Below, in pieces: positions 18,036 to 26,479 of a stretch of 64,000 nucleotides of DNA; position 1 is the stretch's first letter; every line of letters starts with the position of its first letter. The translations under genes were made by a program, and so were the position numbers. Origin of the DNA: Aquabacterium humicola (lineage in GTDB: Bacteria; Pseudomonadota; Gammaproteobacteria; Burkholderiales; Burkholderiaceae_C); the NCBI RefSeq assembly GCF_030167915.1, contig NZ_JARGNB010000002.1, forward strand, positions 930,001 through 994,000, written 5' to 3'. The notes under the pieces were generated by a model that saw only the letters and a list, made by a program, of their open reading frames with translations, was not told the origin of the DNA and did no database searches.

Positions 18036-19619
18036 ATGAGCAACCTGAAGATCACCACCCGACTGCTGATCCTGCTGGCCGTGCTGTCGCTGCTGCTGAT
18101 GGGCATCGGCGCGCTGGGCCTGTCCGCGACCGCCCGCAGCAACGAGGCGCTGCGCTCGGTGTACCAGGACCGCGTGCTGCCGATGCAGCAGCTCGCCGAC
18201 GTGCAGGAGCGCCTGCTGCGCAACCGGCTGGCCATCGCGGTCACGCTGGTCACGCCGAGCGAGGAGGAGATCCGTCGCAACACCGCCGAGGTCGAGGCCA
18301 ACATCGAGGCCGTCGGCAAGGCCTGGCAGGCCTTCATGGCGACGGCGATGACGCCCGAGGAGGCCGCGCTCGCGCGGCAGTTCACCGACGACCGCCGGCG
18401 CTTCGTCGAGGACGGGCTGATGCCGGCCGTGCGCGCGCTGCGCGGCGGCGATATCGAGGGCGCGCGCCGGATCGTCACCGAGAAGGTGCGCCCGCTGTAC
18501 CAGCCGGTGGCGACCGGCATCGAGCAGTTGCAGGCGCTGCAGCTGCGCGAGGCGGAGGCGGCGTACACCGGGGCGGCCGAGCGCTACCGCACGATGCGCG
18601 CGGTCGAGGTCGGCGCCATCGTGGCCGGCGTCGGTTTTGCGCTGTGGCTGGGCCTGGCGCTGGTGCGCGGCATCACGCGCTCGTTGCGCCAGGCGATCGA
18701 GTTCGCCGAGACGGTCGCCGCCGGCGACCTGACGCGCGAGCTGAACCCGTCCGGCCAGGACGAGGTCGCGCAGCTGCTGCGGGCGCTGGGCGCGATGCGG
18801 CGCCGGCTCGCCGAGGTGGTGCAAGGCGTGCGCCAGAACGCCGAGGCCGTGGCGACGGCCAGCGCGCAGATCGCGCAGGGCAACCTCGACCTGAGCGCAC
18901 GCACCGAGGAGCAGGCCAGCGCGCTCGAAGAAACTGCCGCGTCGATGGAGCAGCTGTCGGGCACCGTCAGGCAGACCGCCGACAACGCACGCCAGGCCAA
19001 TGAGCTGGCGATCGGCGCGACACAGGTCGCCGGCGAGGGCGGGGCGGTGGTGGCGCGCGTCGTCGAGACGATGACCGGCATCGACGAGAGCGCGCGCCGC
19101 ATCGCCGACATCATCGGTGTGATCGACGGCATCGCGTTCCAGACCAACATCCTGGCGCTCAATGCGGCCGTCGAGGCCGCGCGCGCCGGCGAGGCCGGCC
19201 GCGGCTTCGCGGTGGTGGCCGCCGAGGTGCGCTCGCTGGCGCAGCGCTCGGCCGAGGCCGCACGCGACATCAAGTCGCTGATCGGCGGCAGCGTCGAGCG
19301 CGTCGAGCAGGGCATGGCGCTGGTCGGCCAGGCCCGCTCGACGATGGACGAGGTGGCGGCGGCGATCCGCCGCGTCACCGACCTGATGGGAGAGATCAGC
19401 GCGGCCTCGCACGAGCAGAGCACCGGCGTCGCGCAGGTCGGCGAGGCGGTCGGCCAGATGGACCAGGCGACGCAGCAGAACGCCGCGCTCGTCGAGCAGT
19501 CCGCCGCCGCGGCCGAGAGCCTGAAGCTGCAGGCCGAGCGGCTGGTGCAGGCGGTGGCGGTGTTCCGTCTGGCCGGCGCGGTCTCCGGCCCCTCGGCACC
19601 GGTGGAGGCCTCGAGCTGA
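18036..19619 (+). CDS. Methyl-accepting chemotaxis protein
   Basis: Membrane chemoreceptor of 527 residues. N-terminal helix (~9-31), a four-helix-bundle periplasmic sensor (~32-190), second helix (~194-214), HAMP domain, and the long cytoplasmic signalling bundle with the conserved hairpin tip ([20 protein letters not shown]). No C-terminal CheR-binding pentapeptide is present. A GAAGGA ribosome site precedes the ATG. The sensor type is the common 4HB_MCP, with no ligand evident. Its position 12 bp after the diguanylate cyclase gene suggests joint control of motility. Confidence 0.93.
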   Translation: MSNLKITTRLLILLAVLSLLLMGIGALGLSATARSNEALRSVYQDRVLPMQQLADVQERLLRNRLAIAVTLVTPSEEEIRRNTAEVEANIEAVGKAWQAFMATAMTPEEAALARQFTDDRRRFVEDGLMPAVRALRGGDIEGARRIVTEKVRPLYQPVATGIEQLQALQLREAEAAYTGAAERYRTMRAVEVGAIVAGVGFALWLGLALVRGITRSLRQAIEFAETVAAGDLTRELNPSGQDEVAQLLRALGAMRRRLAEVVQGVRQNAEAVATASAQIAQGNLDLSARTEEQASALEETAASMEQLSGTVRQTADNARQANELAIGATQVAGEGGAVVARVVETMTGIDESARRIADIIGVIDGIAFQTNILALNAAVEAARAGEAGRGFAVVAAEVRSLAQRSAEAARDIKSLIGGSVERVEQGMALVGQARSTMDEVAAAIRRVTDLMGEISAASHEQSTGVAQVGEAVGQMDQATQQNAALVEQSAAAAESLKLQAERLVQAVAVFRLAGAVSGPSAPVEASS

Positions 19620-19756
19620 AGCTGGCGGCGCTTCGCTACGCGGCCGCCTGCCTGCAGTCGCCGGCCGGCGGCCTTGCCGCGCGCTCGTGGTGCCTGCAGC
19701 GCCTGGGTGCCCTGGCGCTGCTGGCGCTGGGCCTGCTGGCGAGCGCCGGCTGGTTG

Positions 19757-22700
19757 ATGCACGTGCCGATCCTGGTGCGGCTGCAGGAGGGCGTCGTGCC
19801 GATCGTGATGGCCGCCGCCCTCGGCTTCGCGCTGCTGGGCATCGCGCTGCTGGCCGACGCACGCGGGCGCACCCGGCGCGGCGGTGCGCTGGCGGTCCTG
19901 GCGATCGCGGTGGCCGGCGCCACGCCGCTGCTGGGCGGGCCGTCGCTGGGCATCGACCTGCCGGCGCTGCATGCCTGGCTCGGCGACGGCGATCCGCATC
20001 CGGGCCGGCTCGGACTGAACCAGGCGCTGGGCTTCGCGCTGGCCGCGCTGATCGTGCTGCTGAACCGCCCGCAGGCCGGTGCGGCGGCGCGGCGGGCGGT
20101 GCTGGCGCTGATCTTCGGGCTGCTCGGAGTGGGCCTGGCCGGCATCGTCGGCCATGGGCTCGACCTGCACCTGCTCGACCCCGATTTCGCGGTGGTGCGC
20201 ATGTCGTTGCCGACGGCTGCGGGCTTCGTCGTCGTCGCGCTGTGCTGCGGCCTCGAGTGGTCGGTGCATGCGCAGCGCGCCGATCCCGATGCGCGCGACA
20301 GCGAGCGCCAGATCCTGCTGGCCGGCGGCGCGCTGGTGGCGCTGGCGGCGATGAGCGCGGGCCTCGCCGGCATCGCGTCGCAGCAGCGCACGCTCGCCGC
20401 GATGCTCGAGAGCGGCGTGCAGGCCGCGCTGGACAGCCGCATCGCGCTGTTCGACACGATGCTGCGCACGGCGCTGCAGCGCGCCGAGGCCACGGCGCGC
20501 GAACCGGAGCTGCTGCGGCTGGTGGCGCTGCACGCGGCCGCGCCGCCGACGCGCCCGGCCGTCGACGCGCTGGACCGCGCGCTGCGCCGGCTGGTGGCCA
20601 CCGGGTACACCGGCGTGCGCATCGACGATGCCGATGGCCGGCTGCTGGGCAGTGCGGGGCGGCTCGCCGGCTCGGCCGCCTTCGCCGCGCCGCTGCGCTC
20701 CGCGCTGCCGGCCGAGCTGGTCTGGCGCGAGCAACTGCTGCTGCGCCTGCACGTGCCGCTGGTCGACAGCGACGTGCCGCTCGGCACGCTGCTGCTCGAG
20801 ACGGACCTCGGCCGCTTCGACGAGGACTTCTTCGACACCCGCGGCTACGGCAGCACCGGCGAGGTGCTGCTGTGCCGCGCCGCGATCGCCCGCAACGAAT
20901 GTTTCCCCGGGCCGGCACGCGCGCAGCCGTTCACGATCGACAGCCACACGCAGGACGGACGCGCGCTGCCGGTGTCGCGCGCGCTGGCCGGCCAGCGCGG
21001 CGTGGTGCGCATGCGCGACTACCGTGGCCAGCATGTGCTGGCCGCACACGCGCCGCTGGCGCCGGGGCTCGGCGTGGTGCTGAAGCAGGACGCCGCCGAG
21101 CTGTTCCAGCCGGTGCGGCGCGCGCTGGTTGCCGCGCTGCCGTGGCTGCTGGTGCTGGTGGCCGTCGGCGTCTACGCGCTGCGCTGGCACCTCAGGCCGA
21201 TGGTGCGCAGCCTGGGCGATACGCTGCGCCATGTGGCCGAGCAGGAAGCGCGCGTCAGCGCGGTGGTCGACAACGTCGGCGACGGCATCCTGTCGATGGA
21301 CGAGCGCGGCACCGTGCTGAGCTGCAACGCCGCCGCCTGCGCGATCTTCGACCGGCCCGCCGGGCAGATCGTCGGTACGTCGATCACCTCGCTGATGCCG
21401 ATGCGCTACCGCGACGCGCACAGCGCCGACAAGCTGCTGCCGGGCATCTCGCGCATCGTCGGCCACGGCACGGTCGAACTGGTGGGCCTGCGCGGGCCGG
21501 GCCGCGAGTTTCCGCTCGAGCTGCGCGTCACCGAGACCACCACCGCCGACGGCCGCGTGCTGGTGGCGGTGCTGCGCGACATCAGCGAGCGCAAGGAAGC
21601 GCAGCGCCGGCTGGTGGGCATGGCCGAGCAGATGAGCCACCAGGCGATGCATGACGCGCTGACCGGGCTGGCCAACCGCACGGCGCTGGAACAGCGCCTG
21701 GACGCGCTGCTGGCCGAGAGCGGCGCCGGTGCGCAGCACACGCTGCTGTTCATGGACCTCGACCAGTTCAAGCTGGTCAACGACACCAGCGGCCATGCCG
21801 CCGGCGACGAGCTGCTGCGCCGGCTGGCCACCGTGCTGCGCGGCGCGCTGCGCGCGAGCGACCTGCTGGCGCGCATCGGCGGCGACGAGTTCGCCGTCGT
21901 GCTGGCCGGTTGCGATGCCGAGGCGGCGATGCGCATCGCCGAGGCGCTGCGCGCGCGCGTGCGCGACTTCCAGTTCGTCTGGCAGGAGCGCGCGTTCCGC
22001 ATCGGCGTGAGCATCGGCGCGGTGCCGTTCGCGGCGGGCCAGCTCGACCGCCACGAGCTGCTGCGCTGCGCCGACTCGGCCTGCTACGTCGCGAAGGAGC
22101 GCGGTCGCAACCGCGTGCACCTCTGGCACCCCGACGATGCCGACCTGGTGCGCCGGGCCGGCGAGATGAACTGGGTCGCGCGGCTGCAGTCGGCGCTGGC
22201 GCAGGACCGCTTCGTGCTGTACCGGCAGCGCATCGCGCCGGTGGCCAGCGACGGCCGCGAGCCGCCGCGCTACGAGCTGCTGCTGCGGCTGCGCGACGAG
22301 GCCGGCGAACTGGTGCCGCCGATGGCCTTCGTTCCGGCGGCCGAGCGCTACGGGCTGATGGCCTCGATCGACCAGTGGGTCGTCGACCGCGCGCTGGCGG
22401 CGATGCGCGCCGGCGGCGACGACGCGCACTACGCGATCAACCTTTCCGGCGCCTCGCTGAACGATCCGGCGATGCTGCCCTTCATCCTCGAGGCGATTCA
22501 ACGCCACGGCATCGCGCCGCGGCGCCTGTGCTTCGAGGTCACCGAGACCGCGGCGGTCGCCAACCTCGACGTCGCCATCACGATGATGGGCGCGCTGCGC
22601 GAGCGCGGCTGCCAGTTCGCGCTGGACGACTTCGGCGCCGGCATGTCCTCCTTCGCCTACCTGCAGAAGCTGCCGGTCGACTACCTGAAGATCGACGGCC

Positions 22701-22954
22701 GCTTCGTGCGCGACATCGCCGACGACACCGCCGACCTCGCGATGGTCGAGGCCATCAATACGCTGGGCCACCGGCTGCGCCTGAGCACGGTGGCCGAGTT
22801 CGTCGAGGACGAGCGCATCCTCGCGCTGCTGCGCACGCTGGGCGTGGACTATGCGCAGGGTTACGGCATCGCACGGCCGGAGCCGATGCCCCTGGACGCG
22901 GCCGGTGCCGCGGCCGCCTCGCCGATCCAGCGCGCCGGCCAGTCGCCGCGCTGA
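19757..22954 (+). CDS. Membrane PAS-GGDEF-EAL protein
   Basis: Large c-di-GMP turnover protein of ~1065 residues. Several N-terminal membrane helices, an extracytoplasmic sensor segment (~205-450), a further helix (~455-475), PAS (~500-615), GGDEF with intact GGDEF (~708) and EAL. In the EAL domain the signature is ELL instead of EAL (YELLLRLR), but the other catalytic residues are kept: N in NLSGAS, FEVTET, LDDFGAG, K in YLKIDG, and AQGYGIARP. It may be bifunctional. The frame continues upstream of the ATG through a further hydrophobic stretch without ATG, GTG or TTG, so an unusual start could lie upstream. The end overlaps the convergent lysR gene by 94 bp. Confidence 0.88.
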   Translation: MHVPILVRLQEGVVPIVMAAALGFALLGIALLADARGRTRRGGALAVLAIAVAGATPLLGGPSLGIDLPALHAWLGDGDPHPGRLGLNQALGFALAALIVLLNRPQAGAAARRAVLALIFGLLGVGLAGIVGHGLDLHLLDPDFAVVRMSLPTAAGFVVVALCCGLEWSVHAQRADPDARDSERQILLAGGALVALAAMSAGLAGIASQQRTLAAMLESGVQAALDSRIALFDTMLRTALQRAEATAREPELLRLVALHAAAPPTRPAVDALDRALRRLVATGYTGVRIDDADGRLLGSAGRLAGSAAFAAPLRSALPAELVWREQLLLRLHVPLVDSDVPLGTLLLETDLGRFDEDFFDTRGYGSTGEVLLCRAAIARNECFPGPARAQPFTIDSHTQDGRALPVSRALAGQRGVVRMRDYRGQHVLAAHAPLAPGLGVVLKQDAAELFQPVRRALVAALPWLLVLVAVGVYALRWHLRPMVRSLGDTLRHVAEQEARVSAVVDNVGDGILSMDERGTVLSCNAAACAIFDRPAGQIVGTSITSLMPMRYRDAHSADKLLPGISRIVGHGTVELVGLRGPGREFPLELRVTETTTADGRVLVAVLRDISERKEAQRRLVGMAEQMSHQAMHDALTGLANRTALEQRLDALLAESGAGAQHTLLFMDLDQFKLVNDTSGHAAGDELLRRLATVLRGALRASDLLARIGGDEFAVVLAGCDAEAAMRIAEALRARVRDFQFVWQERAFRIGVSIGAVPFAAGQLDRHELLRCADSACYVAKERGRNRVHLWHPDDADLVRRAGEMNWVARLQSALAQDRFVLYRQRIAPVASDGREPPRYELLLRLRDEAGELVPPMAFVPAAERYGLMASIDQWVVDRALAAMRAGGDDAHYAINLSGASLNDPAMLPFILEAIQRHGIAPRRLCFEVTETAAVANLDVAITMMGALRERGCQFALDDFGAGMSSFAYLQKLPVDYLKIDGRFVRDIADDTADLAMVEAINTLGHRLRLSTVAEFVEDERILALLRTLGVDYAQGYGIARPEPMPLDAAGAAAASPIQRAGQSPR

Positions 22955-23841
22955 ACCATCTCGCGCAGCACGCCGGTCACCAGCGTGATGACGGCCGCGC
23001 TGGCGGCGGTCAGCGGGCGCGTCAGGTTGGTCGCGCAGACGACGCGCCGCGACATGCCCTCGCTGGCGATGACCGCCGCACGCAACTGCCCGGCGGCGAC
23101 CTCGGGCTTCACCGAGCCGAGCGACAGGATGGTGCTGCCCAGCCCCTGCTCGACCGCGCGCTTCACGCTGGTCAGCGATTCGACCTCGGTGACGACGTTC
23201 AGCACGAGGCCGTGCGCGGCGCAGGCTTCGTCGATGATGCGGCGCAGCCCGTGCTCGCGGCCCGGCAGGATCAGCGGGTGCCGCGCGACGGCGGCCAGCG
23301 ACACCCGCCGGGGCAGCCGGCGCGGCTGCGGGCCCGCGACGAAGGCCAGTTGCTCCTCGAGCAGGGGTTGGGTCGCGAGCCCCGGTTCCGGCGCGCCGCC
23401 GAACAGCAGCGCGAAGTCGAGCCGGCCCGAATGCAGCCACTCGCGCAGGAAGCCGCTGTAGGCCTCGACCACCTTCAGCCGCACCTGCGGCACGTGTTCG
23501 TGGCAGGCCTGCAGGATCGGCACCGTGGCCGCCAGCGCCACGGTGGTGGGCAGTCCGACCACGACCTCGCCGGACGGCACGGCGGTGGATTCGCGCACCG
23601 CGAGCCGCGCGCGCTCGACGTCGGCGAGCACCACCTTGGCATGTTCCAGGAAGATCTTGCCGGCCTCGGTCAGCGCCATGCCGCGGCTGGAGCGTTCGAA
23701 GAGCTTCGCGCCGACTTCGTGCTCCAGCCCGGCGATCTGCGCACCGAGCGCCGGCTGCGCGACATGCAGGCGCGTCGAGGCCTTCAGCAGGCTGCCGGCC
23801 TCGGCGACGCCGGCGAAATAGCGCAGTTGCCGCAGTTCCAT
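22861..23841 (-). CDS. LysR-type transcriptional regulator
   Basis: Regulator of 326 residues with the winged HTH at the N terminus (MELRQLRYFAGVAEAGSLLK, RLHVAQPALGAQIAGLEHEV) and an effector domain (EVVVGLPTTVALAATVPIL onward) resembling the Nac/Cyn branch. It is divergent from the MaoC-type hydratase gene, 102 bp away, and is the likely activator of the acyl-CoA locus. The C terminus (after ~300) is Ala-rich and runs 94 bp into the opposite end of the GGDEF-EAL gene. Confidence 0.9.
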   Translation of the reverse strand: MELRQLRYFAGVAEAGSLLKASTRLHVAQPALGAQIAGLEHEVGAKLFERSSRGMALTEAGKIFLEHAKVVLADVERARLAVRESTAVPSGEVVVGLPTTVALAATVPILQACHEHVPQVRLKVVEAYSGFLREWLHSGRLDFALLFGGAPEPGLATQPLLEEQLAFVAGPQPRRLPRRVSLAAVARHPLILPGREHGLRRIIDEACAAHGLVLNVVTEVESLTSVKRAVEQGLGSTILSLGSVKPEVAAGQLRAAVIASEGMSRRVVCATNLTRPLTAASAAVITLVTGVLREMVQRGDWPARWIGEAAAAPAASRGIGSGRAMP

Positions 23842-23943
23842 GGGGGGTCGGTGGCTATACGTCCGGTGTCTATCGTGTAGGTCGAATAAGTATTTTACGG
23901 ATAGCCCGGGACTGCCCAGAATCGGCCGATCCCAGGAGCCTGC

Positions 23944-24792
23944 ATGAGCCTCGACATCGACCACCTGCGCAGCTGGATCGGCCGCACCGACGTGTCGGAC
24001 GACGTCGTGACGCCGGTGCCGGTGCGCGCCTTGAGCGCGACCCTGGACCGCGACGATGCCCCCGGTCCCGGCGAGGCGATTCCGCCGTGCTGGCACTGGC
24101 TGTACTTCCTGCCGCTGCACCGGCAATCGAGCATCGGGCCCGACGGTCACCCGCAGCGCGGCGGCTTTCTGCCACCGGTGCCGCTGCCGCGCCGCATGTG
24201 GGCCGGCAGCCGCATCCAGTTCGCCGCGCCGCTGAAGGTGGGGCAGTCGATCACCCGGCGCTCGCGCATCGAGGACGTGGCGTTGAAGGACGGCCGCACC
24301 GGGCCGCTGGTCTTCGTCAAGGTGCAGCACGAGGTGAGCGCCGACGGCGTGCTGGTGATCGACGAGCGCCATGACATCGTCTACCGCGGGATGTCGCAGC
24401 CCGGCGAACCGGCGCCTGCGGGCACGCCCGCACCAACCGATGCCGCCTGGACCCGCCACATCGTGCCCGACGACGTGCTGCTGTTCCGCTATTCCGCGCT
24501 GACCTTCAACGGCCACCGCATCCACTACGACCGCAAGTACGTCACCGAGGTCGAGGGCTACCCCGGCCTGATCGTGCACGGCCCGCTGATCGCCACGCTG
24601 CTGCTGGACCTGCTGCGCCGCGAGCTGCCGGCGCGCCGCGTCACCGGCTTCCAGTTCCGGGCGATGAAGCCGCTGTTCGACATCGCGCCCTTCGAGGTCT
24701 GCGGCCGGCTGGATGGCGAGCACGCCGTCAAGCTGTGGGCCCGCACGCCCGAAGGCCACCTGGCCATGGAAGCGAGCGCGACGCTCGCCTGA
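23944..24792 (+). CDS. MaoC-type hydratase (mesaconyl-C4-CoA / 3-methylfumaryl-CoA hydratase-like)
   Basis: Cytoplasmic hydratase of 282 residues with two hot-dog halves. The N-terminal FAS1-dehydratase-like half carries WHWLYFLP and RRMWAGSRIQF; the C-terminal half carries the hydratase motif region FNGHRIHYDRKYV and YPGLIVHGPLIATLLLDLL, as in mesaconyl-C4-CoA hydratase (Meh) of the 3-hydroxypropionate bicycle. That enzyme interconverts mesaconyl-C4-CoA and citramalyl-CoA. The neighbours (CoA transferase, CitE-like lyase, Bug protein) support this role, but the exact substrate is inferred. It begins the operon, with the acyl-CoA dehydrogenase 17 bp downstream. Confidence 0.8.
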   Translation: MSLDIDHLRSWIGRTDVSDDVVTPVPVRALSATLDRDDAPGPGEAIPPCWHWLYFLPLHRQSSIGPDGHPQRGGFLPPVPLPRRMWAGSRIQFAAPLKVGQSITRRSRIEDVALKDGRTGPLVFVKVQHEVSADGVLVIDERHDIVYRGMSQPGEPAPAGTPAPTDAAWTRHIVPDDVLLFRYSALTFNGHRIHYDRKYVTEVEGYPGLIVHGPLIATLLLDLLRRELPARRVTGFQFRAMKPLFDIAPFEVCGRLDGEHAVKLWARTPEGHLAMEASATLA

Positions 24793-24809
24793 AAGAGGAC
24801 ACCGACACC

Positions 24810-25970
24810 ATGTTCAACGAACCCGACGAGCACCAGGAAATCCGCGACGCGGTGCGCCAGCTGTGCCGGCAGTTTCCGGACGAGTACTTCCGGCGCGTCG
24901 ACGAGAAGCGCGCCTATCCCGAGGAATTCGTCGATGCGCTGATGAAGGCCGGCTGGCTGGCCGCGATGATCCCCGAGGAATATGGTGGCACCGGCCTCGG
25001 CCTGACTGCCGCGACGGTGATCATGGAGGAGATCAACCGCTCCGGCGGCAATGCCGGCGCGGTGCATGGCCAGATGTACAACATGGGCACCTTGCTGCGC
25101 AACGGCAGCCCGGCGCAGAAGGACAAGTACCTGCCGCGCATCGCCGCCGGCGAGCTGCGCATCCAGTCGATGGCGGTGACCGAGCCGACCACCGGCACCG
25201 ACACCACCAAGATCAAGACCACCGCGGTGAAGCGGGGTGACCGCTACGTCGTCAACGGCCAGAAGGTGTGGATCTCGCGCGTGCAGCACTCGGACCTGAT
25301 GATCCTGCTGGCGCGCACGACGCCGCTGGCCGAGGTGAAGAAGAAGTCCGAGGGCATGTCCATCTTCATCGTCGACCTGCACGACGCGATCGGCAACGGA
25401 CTGACGGTGCGCCCGATCCCGAACCTGGTGAACCACGAGACCAACGAGCTGTTCTTCGACAAGCTCGAGATCCCCGAGGAGAACCTGATCGGCGTCGAGG
25501 GCCAGGGCTTCAAGTACATCCTCGACGGGCTCAACGCCGAGCGCACGCTGATCGCCGCCGAGTGCATCGGCGACGGCTACTGGTTCATCGAGCGCGCGCG
25601 CAAGTACGCGAACGAGCGCATCGTCTTCGACCGGCCGATCGGCCAGAACCAGGGCGTGCAGTTCCCGATCGCCGATGCCTTCATCGAGGTCGAGGCCGCG
25701 AACCTGATGCGCTTCGAGGCGGCGCGCCGCTTCGATGCCCACGAAGCCTGCGGTGCGCAGGCCAACATGGCCAAGTACCTCGCGGCCAAGGCCTCGTGGG
25801 AGGCGGCCAATGTCTGCATGCAGACGCACGGCGGCTTCGGCTTCGCGAACGAGTACGACATCGAGCGCAAGTTCCGCGAGACCCGGCTGTACCAGGTGGC
25901 GCCGATCTCGACGAACCTGATCTACGCGTACGTCGCCGAGCACGTCCTCGGACTGCCGCGGAGCTTCTGA
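24810..25970 (+). CDS. Acyl-CoA dehydrogenase
   Basis: FAD flavoenzyme of 386 residues. FAD and substrate motifs are present: MAVTEPTTGTDTT (121-133), GQKVWIS (150-156) and the C-terminal QTHGGFGFANEYDIERKFRE. The start at 24810 has a GAAAGAGGA ribosome site. At the place where medium-chain enzymes carry the catalytic Glu (YEGT) this protein reads QVAPIST; Glu244 in LNAERT aligns with the G-helix base used by isovaleryl-CoA dehydrogenase, so that residue probably serves instead. Context suggests oxidation of a branched acyl-CoA such as methylsuccinyl-CoA, feeding the adjacent hydratase; this is inference. Confidence 0.92.
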   Translation: MFNEPDEHQEIRDAVRQLCRQFPDEYFRRVDEKRAYPEEFVDALMKAGWLAAMIPEEYGGTGLGLTAATVIMEEINRSGGNAGAVHGQMYNMGTLLRNGSPAQKDKYLPRIAAGELRIQSMAVTEPTTGTDTTKIKTTAVKRGDRYVVNGQKVWISRVQHSDLMILLARTTPLAEVKKKSEGMSIFIVDLHDAIGNGLTVRPIPNLVNHETNELFFDKLEIPEENLIGVEGQGFKYILDGLNAERTLIAAECIGDGYWFIERARKYANERIVFDRPIGQNQGVQFPIADAFIEVEAANLMRFEAARRFDAHEACGAQANMAKYLAAKASWEAANVCMQTHGGFGFANEYDIERKFRETRLYQVAPISTNLIYAYVAEHVLGLPRSF

Positions 25971-26103
25971 CGTGCGATCTGCAGGCTCGACGACGGTGAT
26001 CGGCCCGTTGCGGACGGTCGCGGTTCTGCGCTGCATGCCCACACCGCACAAGATCAGGCCGGCAGGGCGCACGCGGGGACTGTGCATGCCGGCACCGAGC
26101 GCG

Positions 26104-26228
26104 CCAAGGCCACTGGGTGCCCGGCTCCGCTCATGTCCCCCGGGCCGTGCGCCGCTGATACGTCCCAGGCTGGATACCGGCCGGCCCTCCTCCTTGACTT
26201 CGCTACGCCGGGCACCCAGCGCCCTTGG
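26104..26228. repeat. Hairpin unit B of copy 1
   Basis: A 125-bp unit with 22-bp inverted arms at 26104-26125 and 26207-26228 (20 of 22 paired; outer ends CCAAGG/CCTTGG, inner ends GCCCGGC/GCCGGGC). Between them lies the shared core that starts CCGCTCATGTCCCCCGGGCC and ends CTCCTCCTTGACTTCGCT. Confidence 0.8.
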
Positions 26229-26272
26229 CTGTGGCGACACCGTGGCATGCGCTCCCCTGCCAGGGCGGTGCG

Positions 26273-26400
26273 GATCAGGACGGCGGGGCGCTCTGTGGAG
26301 CGAAGTCAAGGAGGAGGGCCGGCCGAGCGCCACCCGGGGCGTCACAGCGCAGCCCGGCCCGGGGGACATGAGCGGAACAGAGCGCCCCGCCGGCCTGATC
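26273..26400. repeat. Hairpin unit A of copy 1
   Basis: A 128-bp unit with 23-bp inverted arms at 26273-26295 and 26378-26400 (22 of 23 paired; ends GATCAGG/CCTGATC, inner GCGCTCTG/CAGAGCGC). Its interior is the same core as in unit B, here reversed, with AGCGAAGTCAAGGAGGAGG on the + strand, although the arms are unrelated to those of unit B. Confidence 0.8.
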
Positions 26401-26418
26401 TATTGCAGACCGAAGCAC

Positions 26419-26432
26419 GCAACGGCCGTTGC
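26419..26432. promoter_or_regulatory. Perfect 14-bp palindrome before the CoA transferase gene
   Basis: GCAACGGCCGTTGC, 47 bp upstream of the CoA transferase start and just outside repeat copy 1. It could be an operator for a local promoter; no matching site occurs upstream of the hydratase gene. Confidence 0.3.
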
Positions 26433-26479
26433 CCGTTGGATGCGTCACAGGGCGCTCAACACAAGATGGAGCCATTGAC

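Larger units (their letters stand above)
26052..26400. repeat. Double-hairpin intergenic element, copy 1
   Basis: Fills most of the 509-bp gene-free stretch between the acyl-CoA dehydrogenase and CoA transferase genes. Order: a solo arm beginning GATCAGGCCGGC (26052-26063, repeated in inverted form at 26389-26400), a spacer, hairpin unit B (26104-26228), a 44-bp spacer, hairpin unit A (26273-26400). The whole block recurs in reverse orientation at 30049-30390. No convincing gene lies in it. The remaining flanks (25971-26051 and 26401-26479) hold only a 14-bp palindrome at 26419. Confidence 0.85.

Noticed and set aside
16989-23440. Long minus-strand frames of 1309 and 1618 codons
   Set aside because: Antisense to the GGDEF, chemoreceptor and GGDEF-EAL genes; composition is Arg/His/Ala/Gln-rich without motifs.
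24558-26369. A 603-codon minus-strand frame spanning the acyl-CoA dehydrogenase and repeat copy 1
   Set aside because: Covers a well-supported gene and non-coding repeats; protein is low-complexity.
26052-26400. Double-hairpin element considered as an insertion sequence or CRISPR array
   Set aside because: No transposase, no regular repeat-spacer pattern and no cas genes; symmetry is of hairpin type.
26369-26478. A 36-codon frame starting in repeat unit A and ending just before the CoA transferase start
   Set aside because: It has a GGGGGA-like site but begins in the repeat core, has arbitrary composition, and no sign of conservation; could be revisited as a leader peptide.
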